Part shown: positions 8,297 through 16,448 of the stretch, in pieces
How positions within the stretch are numbered: the first letter of the stretch is position 1
Layout of the letters: each line of letters begins with the position of its first letter
Source: JBCCXZ01 sp965228005
Lineage (GTDB): Bacteria; Planctomycetota; Planctomycetia; Pirellulales; Lacipirellulaceae
Reading direction: 5' to 3'
DNA: 64,000 nucleotides
Assembly (NCBI GenBank): GCA_965228005.1
Contig: CBDDGV010000003.1
Span: 1,488,001-1,552,000 of the forward strand
Notes under the pieces: generated by a model
The model's database searches: none
Seen by the model: only the letters and a program-made list of their open reading frames with translations
What the model was told of the DNA's origin: nothing
Program-made: the position numbers and the translations under genes

Positions 8297-9802
8297 GTGA
8301 CGCTAGACACTCTGATTGTCGTGGTGTACCTCGCGGGGGCGGTTGGGCTCGGGCTGTGGTTGGGCAGGAATCAGAAGTCCGTCGGGGACTACTTCCTCGG
8401 GGCCCGCTCTCTGCCGGGCTGGGCCGTGCTGCTCTCGATCGTCGCGACCGAAACCAGCACCGTCACGTTCCTCAGCGTCCCTGGATTGTCGTTCAATCCC
8501 GAAGGCGGCGACTTCCGCTTCCTGCAGATCACGTTCGGCTACGTCGTTGGTCGGCTCGCGATTGTGGCGTTCTTGCTGCCCCTTTTCTTTCGAGGGCAAG
8601 CATTCACCGCTTACGAATTGATGGAGCGGCGGTACGGAGTAGCCACCCGCCGTCTGACGTCGGTGCTCTTCCTGATCACTCGCAACTTGGCGGACGCGCT
8701 CCGTTTGTTTCTCACTGCGATCGTCCTGCAACAGGCGATCGGGTTGGATGTTCGGTTCTGTGTGATGGTCATCGGGGCGGTGACAATCGGCTACACCGTA
8801 TTCGGGGGGGTCAAGTCGGTCGTGTGGAACGACTGCATCCAATTCGTGGTGTACACGCTCGGGGCGCTGGCGGCGGTGCAAGTACTGGGCGAAAAGACTC
8901 CCGGGGGTTGGGCTGGAATCTTCGACTTCGCTGAGGCCGAAGGGAAACTCCGTCTCTTTGACTTAAGCTTGAACCCTGCGAACGGGGGTGTCAGCTTCTG
9001 GGCCGGGCTGTTTGGAGGGGCGTTCCTCACGGCCGCGACGCACGGCACCGACCAGATGATGGTGCAACGCTACCTGGCCGCCCGCAGCCGCGGGGCCGCG
9101 AGTTGGGCGCTCGGCCTGAGCGGAATTGTCGTGATGGCTCAGTTCGCCCTGTTCCTCTTGATCGGCGTCGGCATGGCGTGCTTCTACGCTTCTTACCCTC
9201 CCGAAGGGATTGCTCCCGATAAGTTCGGTGGCGATGTCGTCTTCTCCCATTTCATCGTGAGCCACCTTGGACGGGGGTTGGTCGGCTTGACGCTTGCCGC
9301 CGTGTTCGCTGCGGCGATGTCCACCTTATCGAGTTCCCTGAACTCGTCCGCGACAACGCTGATAAAAGATGTGGTGGTTCCCTGCTTGAAGACCCCGCCC
9401 AGCGACGCCCTGCAACTCACCATGGGACGTGCCGCTACGGCCTTATTCGGTGTCGTCCAGATCGTGCTGGCGCTGGCCAGCTACGGCCTCGGCGTCGACC
9501 GCGACACCGTCAACGCCGTGCTGATGATCGCGGGGTTTGTGGCGGGGCCGATGCTCGGGCTCTACATCATCGCCGCGTTCGGGCCCTGGCTTGCTTGGGT
9601 GCGACAGCCCGCCATGCTGCCCGGTCTGGCGGTTGGCTTCATGGTTGTGGGAGTAGTGGCTCAACGCACCAGTCTGCATTGGCTGTGGTATCCTTTGATT
9701 GGGGCCGTCGCGACCGTTGCGTGCGCCCTCGCGCTGGCGATTGCGTGCGCCCTCGCGCTGGCGATGTTGTCGCCGCAACAGAACAAGGACGAACATGCTT
9801 AA
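8297..9802 (+). CDS. Sodium:solute symporter (SSS family)
   Basis: 501 aa with about 13 predicted hydrophobic segments along its length. The N-terminal VGDYFLGARSLPGWAVLLSI and ATETSTVTFLSVPG are SSS hallmarks (sodium and substrate site in the LeuT fold). The start is GTG at 8297, just before the first membrane helix. It overlaps the AmiE-NamZ fusion by 8 bases, so transport and extracytoplasmic hydrolysis are coupled. The natural inference is uptake of MurNAc or a related sugar, as reported for MurT-type SSS transporters in some Bacteroidota, but substrate cannot be deduced from sequence. The C-terminal helix contains a 24-base in-frame tandem duplication. Confidence 0.88.
   Translation: MTLDTLIVVVYLAGAVGLGLWLGRNQKSVGDYFLGARSLPGWAVLLSIVATETSTVTFLSVPGLSFNPEGGDFRFLQITFGYVVGRLAIVAFLLPLFFRGQAFTAYELMERRYGVATRRLTSVLFLITRNLADALRLFLTAIVLQQAIGLDVRFCVMVIGAVTIGYTVFGGVKSVVWNDCIQFVVYTLGALAAVQVLGEKTPGGWAGIFDFAEAEGKLRLFDLSLNPANGGVSFWAGLFGGAFLTAATHGTDQMMVQRYLAARSRGAASWALGLSGIVVMAQFALFLLIGVGMACFYASYPPEGIAPDKFGGDVVFSHFIVSHLGRGLVGLTLAAVFAAAMSTLSSSLNSSATTLIKDVVVPCLKTPPSDALQLTMGRAATALFGVVQIVLALASYGLGVDRDTVNAVLMIAGFVAGPMLGLYIIAAFGPWLAWVRQPAMLPGLAVGFMVVGVVAQRTSLHWLWYPLIGAVATVACALALAIACALALAMLSPQQNKDEHA
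9719..9766 (+). repeat. 24-bp in-frame tandem duplication
   Basis: Two adjacent copies of a 24-base unit (9719-9742 and 9743-9766, differing only at the last base) encode ACALALAI then ACALALAM in the last transmembrane helix of the symporter. It keeps the frame and lengthens the helix by 8 residues. Confidence 0.85.
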
Positions 9803-12104
9803 CCCGTCTCGTTGGACGAACTACTTATCTGCCCTGGCCTGTCTATTGGTCCTGGGGGTGAACCCTGCGGCGGCAGCCTCATCAGATGCGATCCACGCCA
9901 GCGTTCAACCGTTGGTCGAGGCCGCGATCGACCGCGGTGACATTCCCGGTTGCGTAGTGACGTTGGGGACTTCCTCGGGCCACTTCTACCAGGCCGCATT
10001 CGGGCATCGCAAGCTCGAGCCAACGCCAGAGCGGATGACGACCGACACGCTCTTCGACCTCGCGTCGCTGACCAAGCCCGTGGCGACCGCCACGTCCGTT
10101 ATGAGGCTTGTGGAACGCGGGAGCGTGCGGCTACGCGACCCCGTTTCTATCTACCTGCCGGAGTTCGGAGAGAACGGTAAGTCAGAAATCACGGTCGAGC
10201 AGTTGCTGACTCACCAAGGAGGTTTGATCGCGGACAACAAGCTTGCCGACTACCGAGACGGCCCTGAGAAGTCGTGGGAGCGGATCTGCGCACTCGGCCT
10301 TCAGGCCGAGCCGGGCAGCCGGTTCATCTACACCGATGTCGGGTTCATGGTTTTGGGCAAACTCGTAGAGCGGGTCTCGGGCAAGGCGTTGAACGACTTC
10401 GCCCGAGAGGAAGTGTTCTCCCCGCTGGGCATGAACGAAACCGGTTTCCTCCCTGAGGAAACGCTCCAATCTCGGGCGGCGCCCACGGAGTTGCAGGACG
10501 GCGCCTGGCTGCGCGGCTCGGTGCATGACCCCCGCGCCGCGCTCCTGGGCGGCGTGGCAGGGCACGCGGGCCTCTTCGCAACAGCCGATGATCTCAGCAA
10601 GTACGCCCGGGCGATGCTCCTCGCGCTGAAGGGCGAAGGAGCCGGCCCGTTGAGCCGTGCCGCAGCGGCAGAGATGATCCGGCCGCGTGACGTGGCCGGC
10701 AACTGGAGGGGCCTGGGCTGGGATTCGGCGAGCCGCTACTCGTCCAACCGTGGCGAACTGCTCAGCAGCAGCGCCTTCGGCCACGGCGGGTTCACGGGCA
10801 CGGCGATGTGGATCGACCCCGAGTTGGACCTCTACGTGATTGTCCTCTCGAACCGTTTGCACCCAGACGGGAAGGGCTCGGTCAACGACCTCGCCGGGCG
10901 GATTGGTTCGATCGCCGCCGCCAACCGTGCTTCTACGGATCAGACATCAGACCAAGCGGAGCAGGACAAGCCGGTGCTGCTGGGCATCGATGTGTTACGA
11001 CGCGATGGCTTTAAGCAGCTGGCCGGCGCCCGTGTCGGTCTGATCACCAACCACACGGGCCTAGACAGCGCCGGCGCCACGACGATCGACCTGCTGCACG
11101 CGGCCGATGCGTTCGAGTTGGTGTGTCTGTTCAGCCCGGAGCACGGCATCCGCGGCGAACTCGACCAATCGCAGATTTCCGACGGCGTCGACGAGCAGAC
11201 CGGCCTGCCCGTCTACAGCCTCTACGGCAAGACGCGCAAGCCGACGCCCGATCAACTCGCCTCGATCGACACCCTGGTGTTCGACATCCAGGACATCGGG
11301 ACGCGCTTCTACACCTACATCTCAACCATGGGCCTCGCGATGGAGGCCGCGGCCGAGTCGGGCAAGAAGGTGGTTGTGCTGGACCGCCCGAACCCGATCG
11401 GCGGCCTTGTGGTAAGCGGACCGGTGCTGGACGCGGGTTCAGAGTCGTTCGTCGCATACCATACGATCCCCATCCGGCACGGGATGACGGTCGGCGAGCT
11501 GGCTCGGATGTTTCGCAGGGAGTTTCGACTCGATGTTGATCTGGAGATCGTGCAGACCGAGGGGTGGAGCCGCGGCGACTATTGGGACGCGACCGGCCTG
11601 ACGTGGGTGAACCCCTCGCCGAACATGCGTTCATTGACGCAGGCGTTCCTCTACCCGGGCGTCGGGATTTTGGAGACCACCAACGTCTCGGTCGGCCGCG
11701 GTACGGACACGCCGTTTGAGGTAATCGGAGCCCCCTGGATCGACCAGCGGGAGCTGGCCGCGGCCCTCAACGACCGCGGCCTGCCGGGCGTGCGGTTCGT
11801 CCCTGTCCGCTTCACCCCGGATGCCAGCAAGCACAAGGACACGGAGTGCGGCGGGGTGAACATCGTGGTCACCGACCGCTCGGCCGCGGAGCCGATCGGC
11901 GTCGGGTTGCAACTGGCATTGGAACTCAGGCGGCTCTATCCTGACGACTGGGATGTCGGTTCGTTTAACCGACTGCTCGGCAACCGAGTCGTGCTCGAAG
12001 AGGTCTTGGCGGGCGTCTCACTGGAACAGATCACGCAGGGGTACCAAGCCGGCGTCGAGGCTTTTCTCGTCCGCCGGTCGTCGTGCCTCCTCTACAAGGA
12101 GTAG
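9795..12104 (+). CDS. AmiE-like serine hydrolase fused to NamZ (DUF1343) exo-muramidase
   Basis: 769 aa, two enzymes in one chain. A signal peptide occupies residues 1-27. Residues about 30-375 are a class C beta-lactamase-like hydrolase with the nucleophile motif S91-L-T-K94, YTDVGF as the tyrosine motif and GHGGFTGT in place of KTG. Residues about 393-769 are DUF1343, now known as NamZ, an exo-beta-N-acetylmuramidase: FSPEHG (446-451), FDIQDIGTRFYTYI, DRPNPIGG and PNMRSLTQAFLYPG. In Bacillus subtilis separate genes amiE (a MurNAc-L-Ala amidase of the beta-lactamase fold) and namZ sit in the murQ operon; here they are fused. It should strip peptide from and release terminal MurNAc in the periplasm. 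ATG at 9795 has AAGGA 5 bases upstream. Confidence 0.88.
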   Translation: MLNPSRWTNYLSALACLLVLGVNPAAAASSDAIHASVQPLVEAAIDRGDIPGCVVTLGTSSGHFYQAAFGHRKLEPTPERMTTDTLFDLASLTKPVATATSVMRLVERGSVRLRDPVSIYLPEFGENGKSEITVEQLLTHQGGLIADNKLADYRDGPEKSWERICALGLQAEPGSRFIYTDVGFMVLGKLVERVSGKALNDFAREEVFSPLGMNETGFLPEETLQSRAAPTELQDGAWLRGSVHDPRAALLGGVAGHAGLFATADDLSKYARAMLLALKGEGAGPLSRAAAAEMIRPRDVAGNWRGLGWDSASRYSSNRGELLSSSAFGHGGFTGTAMWIDPELDLYVIVLSNRLHPDGKGSVNDLAGRIGSIAAANRASTDQTSDQAEQDKPVLLGIDVLRRDGFKQLAGARVGLITNHTGLDSAGATTIDLLHAADAFELVCLFSPEHGIRGELDQSQISDGVDEQTGLPVYSLYGKTRKPTPDQLASIDTLVFDIQDIGTRFYTYISTMGLAMEAAAESGKKVVVLDRPNPIGGLVVSGPVLDAGSESFVAYHTIPIRHGMTVGELARMFRREFRLDVDLEIVQTEGWSRGDYWDATGLTWVNPSPNMRSLTQAFLYPGVGILETTNVSVGRGTDTPFEVIGAPWIDQRELAAALNDRGLPGVRFVPVRFTPDASKHKDTECGGVNIVVTDRSAAEPIGVGLQLALELRRLYPDDWDVGSFNRLLGNRVVLEEVLAGVSLEQITQGYQAGVEAFLVRRSSCLLYKE

Positions 12105-12107
12105 ACC

Positions 12108-13883
12108 TTGAAGCCTTGGAAAACGGTTAACCGACCGACCGTTGTTTGCCCCAGGAAACTCCGGGAGCGGCAACCCCGTTGGGTTGCAGCCCTGCTGATC
12201 GCAGCGTTGATTGGCGGTCGGGTAGGAACGGCTGCACGCGCTGCCGAACCGGCTGATCCGCTCGTATTTGATGAGTACGAAGTGGTGATCGCGGGCGGCA
12301 CGACGGCGGCCCTCGCGGCGGCGATCGCCAGCGCCGAGAAGGGCGCGAAGACCGCGCTCTTGGAGCCGACCGACTGGATCGGCGGCCAGCTCACCGCCAG
12401 CGGAGTCCCCGCCGTCGACGAGGCCTGGCACAGCATCAAGGACGAGGCGACGGGCAAGGTGCTGCTCGACGTGTCGTCGCTGGCCCGCAAGCCGGCGAAC
12501 ATGACCCCCAAGTTCCGCGACATGCTGCTCGAGACCGGTTGCCCCGGCGGTTGCTGGGTGAGCCGGTTCTGTTTCGAGCCCAAGCCGTTCCTCGACGAGC
12601 ACCTGCTGCCGGCGACCGCCGCGGTGGCGAGCCGGTTGACGGTCTACCCCAACACGGTGGTGAAGAGCCTCACAACCGACGAGGGCAAGAAGCGCGTCAC
12701 GGGGTTGGTCGCCATCCGCCGGTTCCCGAAGACCGGCGTGAAGTGGCAGGGCTACGACCGTCCACCCTCGGCCGACATACTCGATTGGTACAGCAGCGAG
12801 CCGTCGGATCGGTTCGAGAAGCGCACCCTCCGATTCGACGGCGCCCGGGCGGGCAAGCGGTTTGTCGTGATCGAAGCGACCGAGTGGGGCGAGGTGCTCG
12901 CCCTGTGCGGCGCCCGTTATCTGATAGGCGTCGACGAGTTCGACGGCGCGGTCGACGGCGACGACACCTACGGCCAGGCAACGGTGTACGGCGTGGTGCA
13001 GGAGTACTCGAAGGAGCCCAAGATCGAACCGGTCCCGGACCTGGGCGTCGACGGGCTCGGCTTCGGACCCTACTCGGACAGGGACGATGCATGGGAGAAG
13101 ATCTGGACTTACCGCCGGCTCCTCGGCAGCGACGACAAGCCGCAGCCCGGTGACCTGTCGTTGCAGAACTGGGGCTACTCGAGCGACACCAACGATGGCG
13201 GGAACGATTACCCGTTCGAGTACCTGTTCAAGACGAAGGCTGCCACGGCCGACGAAGTCGATGACTGGCACGGCGGGATCGACCTCGGCGTGCTCGAGGC
13301 TTCGGAGAAGCGGGCGCTGGCCTGGCACTACTGGCTGAAGGCGAACGCGCCGGACGGGATCGAGCCGGAGCAGATCACGCTCTCCATCGGCACGCTCGGC
13401 ACCGGTCACGGTTTGTCGAAGCTGCCCTACATCCGCGACACGCGGCGGTCGATCGGCTTGGACGGCTTCGTCCTACGGTTCGCCGACCTGAGCGGCTCGG
13501 CGTCGCAGCGGACGGGGACCAAGTTCGCCGACCGGATCGCGATCGGCGCCTACCCGGCGGACGTCCACCCGATGGTCGGCCGGGAGTACCCGGAGTACGT
13601 GCTCGAGGTGCACGACACCCTGCCGTTCTACGTGCCGTTCCGTGCGCTGACGCACTACAAGTACACGAACGTGTTGACGGCGGGGAAGACGATGGCCCAG
13701 AGCTTCCTGGCCAACTCGGCGACCCGGTTGCACCCGACGGAGTGGTCGTCCGGCGTCGCGGCGGGGTGTGCTGGCGCGATGATGGTCGAGTGGGGCTGGA
13801 CCACGCAGGACGTCTATGAGCGGGTCTCGCTGCTGCAGGCGATCGTTAAGGAGAAGACTCCGATCGAATGGAAGTTCAACTAG
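12108..13883 (+). CDS. Secreted FAD-dependent oxidoreductase
   Basis: 591 aa. The TTG start at 12108 is supported by an AAGGAG ribosome site 6 bases upstream, 3 bases after the NamZ-fusion stop. A signal peptide (about 1-45, ending RAAEPA) precedes an FAD-binding Rossmann motif: EVVIAGGTTAALAAAIASAE and then a Glu (ALLEPTDWIGGQLTASG). The family (FAD_oxidored) is widespread in planctomycetes and Bacteroidota, often exported, with substrates unknown and sugar oxidation frequently suggested. Cys-rich patches near residue 145 (GCPGGC) may bind a cofactor or disulfide. Tight linkage to the muramidase fusion suggests it acts on released wall sugars, but this is speculation. Its stop overlaps the convergent fhcA stop region by 8 bases. 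Confidence 0.8.
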   Translation: MKPWKTVNRPTVVCPRKLRERQPRWVAALLIAALIGGRVGTAARAAEPADPLVFDEYEVVIAGGTTAALAAAIASAEKGAKTALLEPTDWIGGQLTASGVPAVDEAWHSIKDEATGKVLLDVSSLARKPANMTPKFRDMLLETGCPGGCWVSRFCFEPKPFLDEHLLPATAAVASRLTVYPNTVVKSLTTDEGKKRVTGLVAIRRFPKTGVKWQGYDRPPSADILDWYSSEPSDRFEKRTLRFDGARAGKRFVVIEATEWGEVLALCGARYLIGVDEFDGAVDGDDTYGQATVYGVVQEYSKEPKIEPVPDLGVDGLGFGPYSDRDDAWEKIWTYRRLLGSDDKPQPGDLSLQNWGYSSDTNDGGNDYPFEYLFKTKAATADEVDDWHGGIDLGVLEASEKRALAWHYWLKANAPDGIEPEQITLSIGTLGTGHGLSKLPYIRDTRRSIGLDGFVLRFADLSGSASQRTGTKFADRIAIGAYPADVHPMVGREYPEYVLEVHDTLPFYVPFRALTHYKYTNVLTAGKTMAQSFLANSATRLHPTEWSSGVAAGCAGAMMVEWGWTTQDVYERVSLLQAIVKEKTPIEWKFN

Positions 13884-15549
13884 CCGTCGCACAAGCGATT
13901 TCGCGTGGAGCGTCGACTTCCTCCGGGGCGATGTGGTAGTTGTTCCACTGCACGGTGTAGGCGTCCTCGAACCACTCGCGGATGGGCCGCTCGCGTTCGG
14001 GCTCGAACTCGGGGCGGACGTGCTGGGTGCCGCCCAGCACGGGGCAGCGGAGCTCACCGTCGTCGATCACCACGGCCCCGCCCTTGATGACGGTGCGCGG
14101 GAGCTGGAACATCCGCTCGCGGTCGTCGTCGGGCGTGTAGACGGTGATGTCGGCGTCGGCGCCGACGCCCAGGTGCCCCTTGTGCGTGAGTCCCAGCATC
14201 CGGGCCGGGGCGGCGCGGGTAACAGTGGCGATCTCGCCGAGGGTGTACTCGCGGTCGAGGTCGTAGAGGCCGGTCCGCTCGCGGACCTTGTCGGGGCAGG
14301 ATTCGATCAGCTCTTTGCGGTAGTGCCGGTCCATCAGCAGGCGGATGAGCTGGGGGTAGGCGAGGAACGAGGCGCCGTTGGGCGAGTCGGTGCTGAGGGC
14401 CAGCCGCCAGGGGTCGTCGATCATCAGGAACCACTCCAGCCCGATGGCCCACTGGACGGCGTTCACCAGTGACTTGTTCTTGTAGCTGATGGGCGAGACG
14501 CCGCAGCCGGATTCCATCTCGGCGTCGGCGCTGTACCACTTCTTGCCGCTGAGGTTGGCGAGGAAGTGACCGAGCGGGCTGTCGCCGGTCATGCTGGTGG
14601 TGTTGCCGAAGAGGACCTGACCGACGTCGACGGTGATGTTGGGGTTTGCGTTGACGTAGTCCACCAGCGGCTCGGTGCGGCTGCAGAGGCCGGCTTCGTC
14701 TTCGCCCCCGCCGCCGTAGCTGTGGAACTGGATGTGGGTGATGTGCCCGCGGCGGCCTTCGAGGGCCTGCATGCTGGCGAGGGTGGTCTCCCAGTTGCCG
14801 GGCATGCCGAGGTTGTTGCAGTGCAGGTGCAGGGCGTGGGGCAGGCCGAGTTCTTGGGCGGCTTGCGCGACGCCGGCGATGATCTGCCGGGGTGAGACGT
14901 CAAACGGTTCGATCGTTTGGTCGATGTTGTCGATCACCCGCGGGCCGCCGGACTTCCAGGCCTCGACTCCGGCGGGGTTCACCAGCTTGGGTGCGTAGGC
15001 CTTCGTGGCGGAGAGGAGCCAGGCGAGGAACGTGCGGGCCTGGTCGCGGTCTCCGGCGGCGAGGGCCTTCATCAGGTAATGGTTGTTGCCGGCGAGGACG
15101 TAGAAGCCCTTGTCGATGCAGGGCGTGTCGTGAAACTCGGCGTGGGCGTGACGGGCCCCGCTGGGGGGGACGGCGGCGTCGAACGCGGTGGTGTAGCCGA
15201 GTCCGGCGTACTTGTAGCCGGCGGCGAAGGTGGTGGGGACGCTGCCGAGCGTGCCGCTGCGGGTGAACTCAGTTTCTGAGAGTTGGGTTCTACCGAGCAG
15301 GTTGTCGCCGTGGTTCTCTTCGGGCCGCATGAGCCGAGCGGCGGAGACCTTGGGGCCGGCGATGTGGCAGTGCATGTCGACGCCGCCGGGCATGATCACC
15401 TGGCCGCGGGCGTCGATGGTGCGGTCGGGCTTGGCGGCCGGGTCGGTCGGCGGGGCGACGATGCGGCCGTCCTCAACCCAGAGGTCGGCGACTTCTCCCT
15501 CGACGCCGTTGGCGGGGTCGTAGATTGTGCCGCCGGCGATGAGGAGCAT
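13876..15549 (-). CDS. fhcA: Formylmethanofuran dehydrogenase subunit A (FhcA-like)
   Basis: 557 aa. It belongs to the amidohydrolase superfamily with the metal-binding MPGGVDMHCHIAGPKVSAAR segment and the RPEE that follows, and the FwdA/FhcA-specific LHCNNLGMPGNWETT and GHITHIQFHSYGG. In methylotrophic and other bacteria FhcABCD interconverts formyl-tetrahydromethanopterin and formate; planctomycetes carry this C1 pathway. No fhcB, fhcC or fhcD lies nearby in the window. The ATG at 15549 starts exactly where the amidohydrolase N-terminal strand begins (MLLIAGGTIYDPANG); upstream frame is repeat-rich DNA. The start is preceded by a purine-rich G-tract element on the other strand. Confidence 0.9.
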   Translation of the reverse strand: MLLIAGGTIYDPANGVEGEVADLWVEDGRIVAPPTDPAAKPDRTIDARGQVIMPGGVDMHCHIAGPKVSAARLMRPEENHGDNLLGRTQLSETEFTRSGTLGSVPTTFAAGYKYAGLGYTTAFDAAVPPSGARHAHAEFHDTPCIDKGFYVLAGNNHYLMKALAAGDRDQARTFLAWLLSATKAYAPKLVNPAGVEAWKSGGPRVIDNIDQTIEPFDVSPRQIIAGVAQAAQELGLPHALHLHCNNLGMPGNWETTLASMQALEGRRGHITHIQFHSYGGGGEDEAGLCSRTEPLVDYVNANPNITVDVGQVLFGNTTSMTGDSPLGHFLANLSGKKWYSADAEMESGCGVSPISYKNKSLVNAVQWAIGLEWFLMIDDPWRLALSTDSPNGASFLAYPQLIRLLMDRHYRKELIESCPDKVRERTGLYDLDREYTLGEIATVTRAAPARMLGLTHKGHLGVGADADITVYTPDDDRERMFQLPRTVIKGGAVVIDDGELRCPVLGGTQHVRPEFEPERERPIREWFEDAYTVQWNNYHIAPEEVDAPREIACATAS

Positions 15550-15560
15550 AGAGGTAGAGT

Positions 15561-15582
15561 GGGAGTGGGAGGGGGGAGTGGG
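15561..15582 (+). other. G-quadruplex-type motif at the fhcA 5' end
   Basis: Four G-runs of at least three (15561-15563, 15567-15569, 15571-15576, 15580-15582) separated by 1-5 bases lie 12 bases upstream of the fhcA start codon, on the strand opposite its mRNA. The stretch is strongly purine-biased. Confidence 0.5.
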
Positions 15583-15688
15583 AGAATGAGTGGTTGTTTT
15601 GGCCGCCGGTTGGGTTTTGGCTCGGATTCGGGGGCTCGCGGCGTTATGCCTAAAGTCCTTTGTTTTGTCCGGTTCTCTTGCGGGTTCG

Positions 15689-15711
15689 CACTGGCTGGCT
15701 AGCAGCCAGTG
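15689..15711. repeat. Small dispersed hairpin (CACTGGCTG type), copy 1
   Basis: CACTGGCTG-N5-CAGCCAGTG forms a perfect 9-bp stem. The same element with a different 5-base loop occurs at 63941-63963. It resembles the half-sites of the larger double-hairpin repeat at 38896, 57859 and 59023. Confidence 0.75.
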
Positions 15712-15791
15712 GCACACGGGGCGGACTTAACATTTCGAGTTTCCGTTCGTTCGTGTTGAGTTTTCGTGGACACAAGTCTGCTTGGCGGGCC

Positions 15792-16274
15792 CTAGGCGGT
15801 GGCGGGGGATTGTTCGACGACCGGGGTCTTCTCGCGGCCGGGGTACATGGCGAAGGCGACCAGTGCGAAGTAGACGCAGACTGCGGCGGCGGCGTAGGGG
15901 AAGTCTTGCTCGTTCACCTTCGGCGCCTGGCCGGCGCCCTTAGCGGGGCCGAAGGCGGAAAGCACGATGAACAGGTCGACGAAGATGAACGCGGTGGTGG
16001 TGAAGCCGAGTGCGAGCAGCTGGGCCGTGCGGAACCCGCGCGGGCAGTAGTTGGACTCGATCTGTTGCTTGCCGACGTAGAAGCGGGCGAAGAACGCGGC
16101 GATGGGAAGACCGATGACGACGAAGAGGCCGAGCCCCACGGCGTTCTGCAGCACGGCGGCGGCGATCCAGGAGAGGCCTGCGACGGCGCAGGGCAGCAGG
16201 CCGTCCCAGCCGATCACCCGGAGTGCCCAGGCGCGGTAGTCGGTGGTCTCGTCGTAGTGGCCGAAGCGTTCCAC
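15792..16274 (-). CDS. Predicted membrane protein, unknown function
   Basis: 160 aa with four hydrophobic helices: roughly residues 25-45 (LPCAVAGLSWIAAAVLQ), 45-65, 88-110 (ALGFTTTAFIFVDLFIVLSA) and 128-147. The short N-terminus starts MERFGHYDETTDYRAWALRV and the tail is polar. No family is recognised and no catalytic motif is visible. It lies 242 bases upstream of fhcA in the same orientation, with a dispersed hairpin between them, so co-transcription is uncertain. Codon use and GC match its neighbours, and the start ATG at 16274 is the only good candidate. Confidence 0.7.
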   Translation of the reverse strand: MERFGHYDETTDYRAWALRVIGWDGLLPCAVAGLSWIAAAVLQNAVGLGLFVVIGLPIAAFFARFYVGKQQIESNYCPRGFRTAQLLALGFTTTAFIFVDLFIVLSAFGPAKGAGQAPKVNEQDFPYAAAAVCVYFALVAFAMYPGREKTPVVEQSPATA

Positions 16275-16448
16275 GGTTGGTCACACGGCAGGTGCTTGAA
16301 GGTCAGCTACCGGTTTAGCAGAACGGCTGGCCCAATTTCAATCGAAAAATGGATGAGTTGTTGGGGAGTTTGTAGCTGGCGCCGGGCGCGCCCCACCCGC
16401 TGAGGATGCTTCAGCCTGAGTAACTTTCAAACGCCCTCAAGTGACCGG

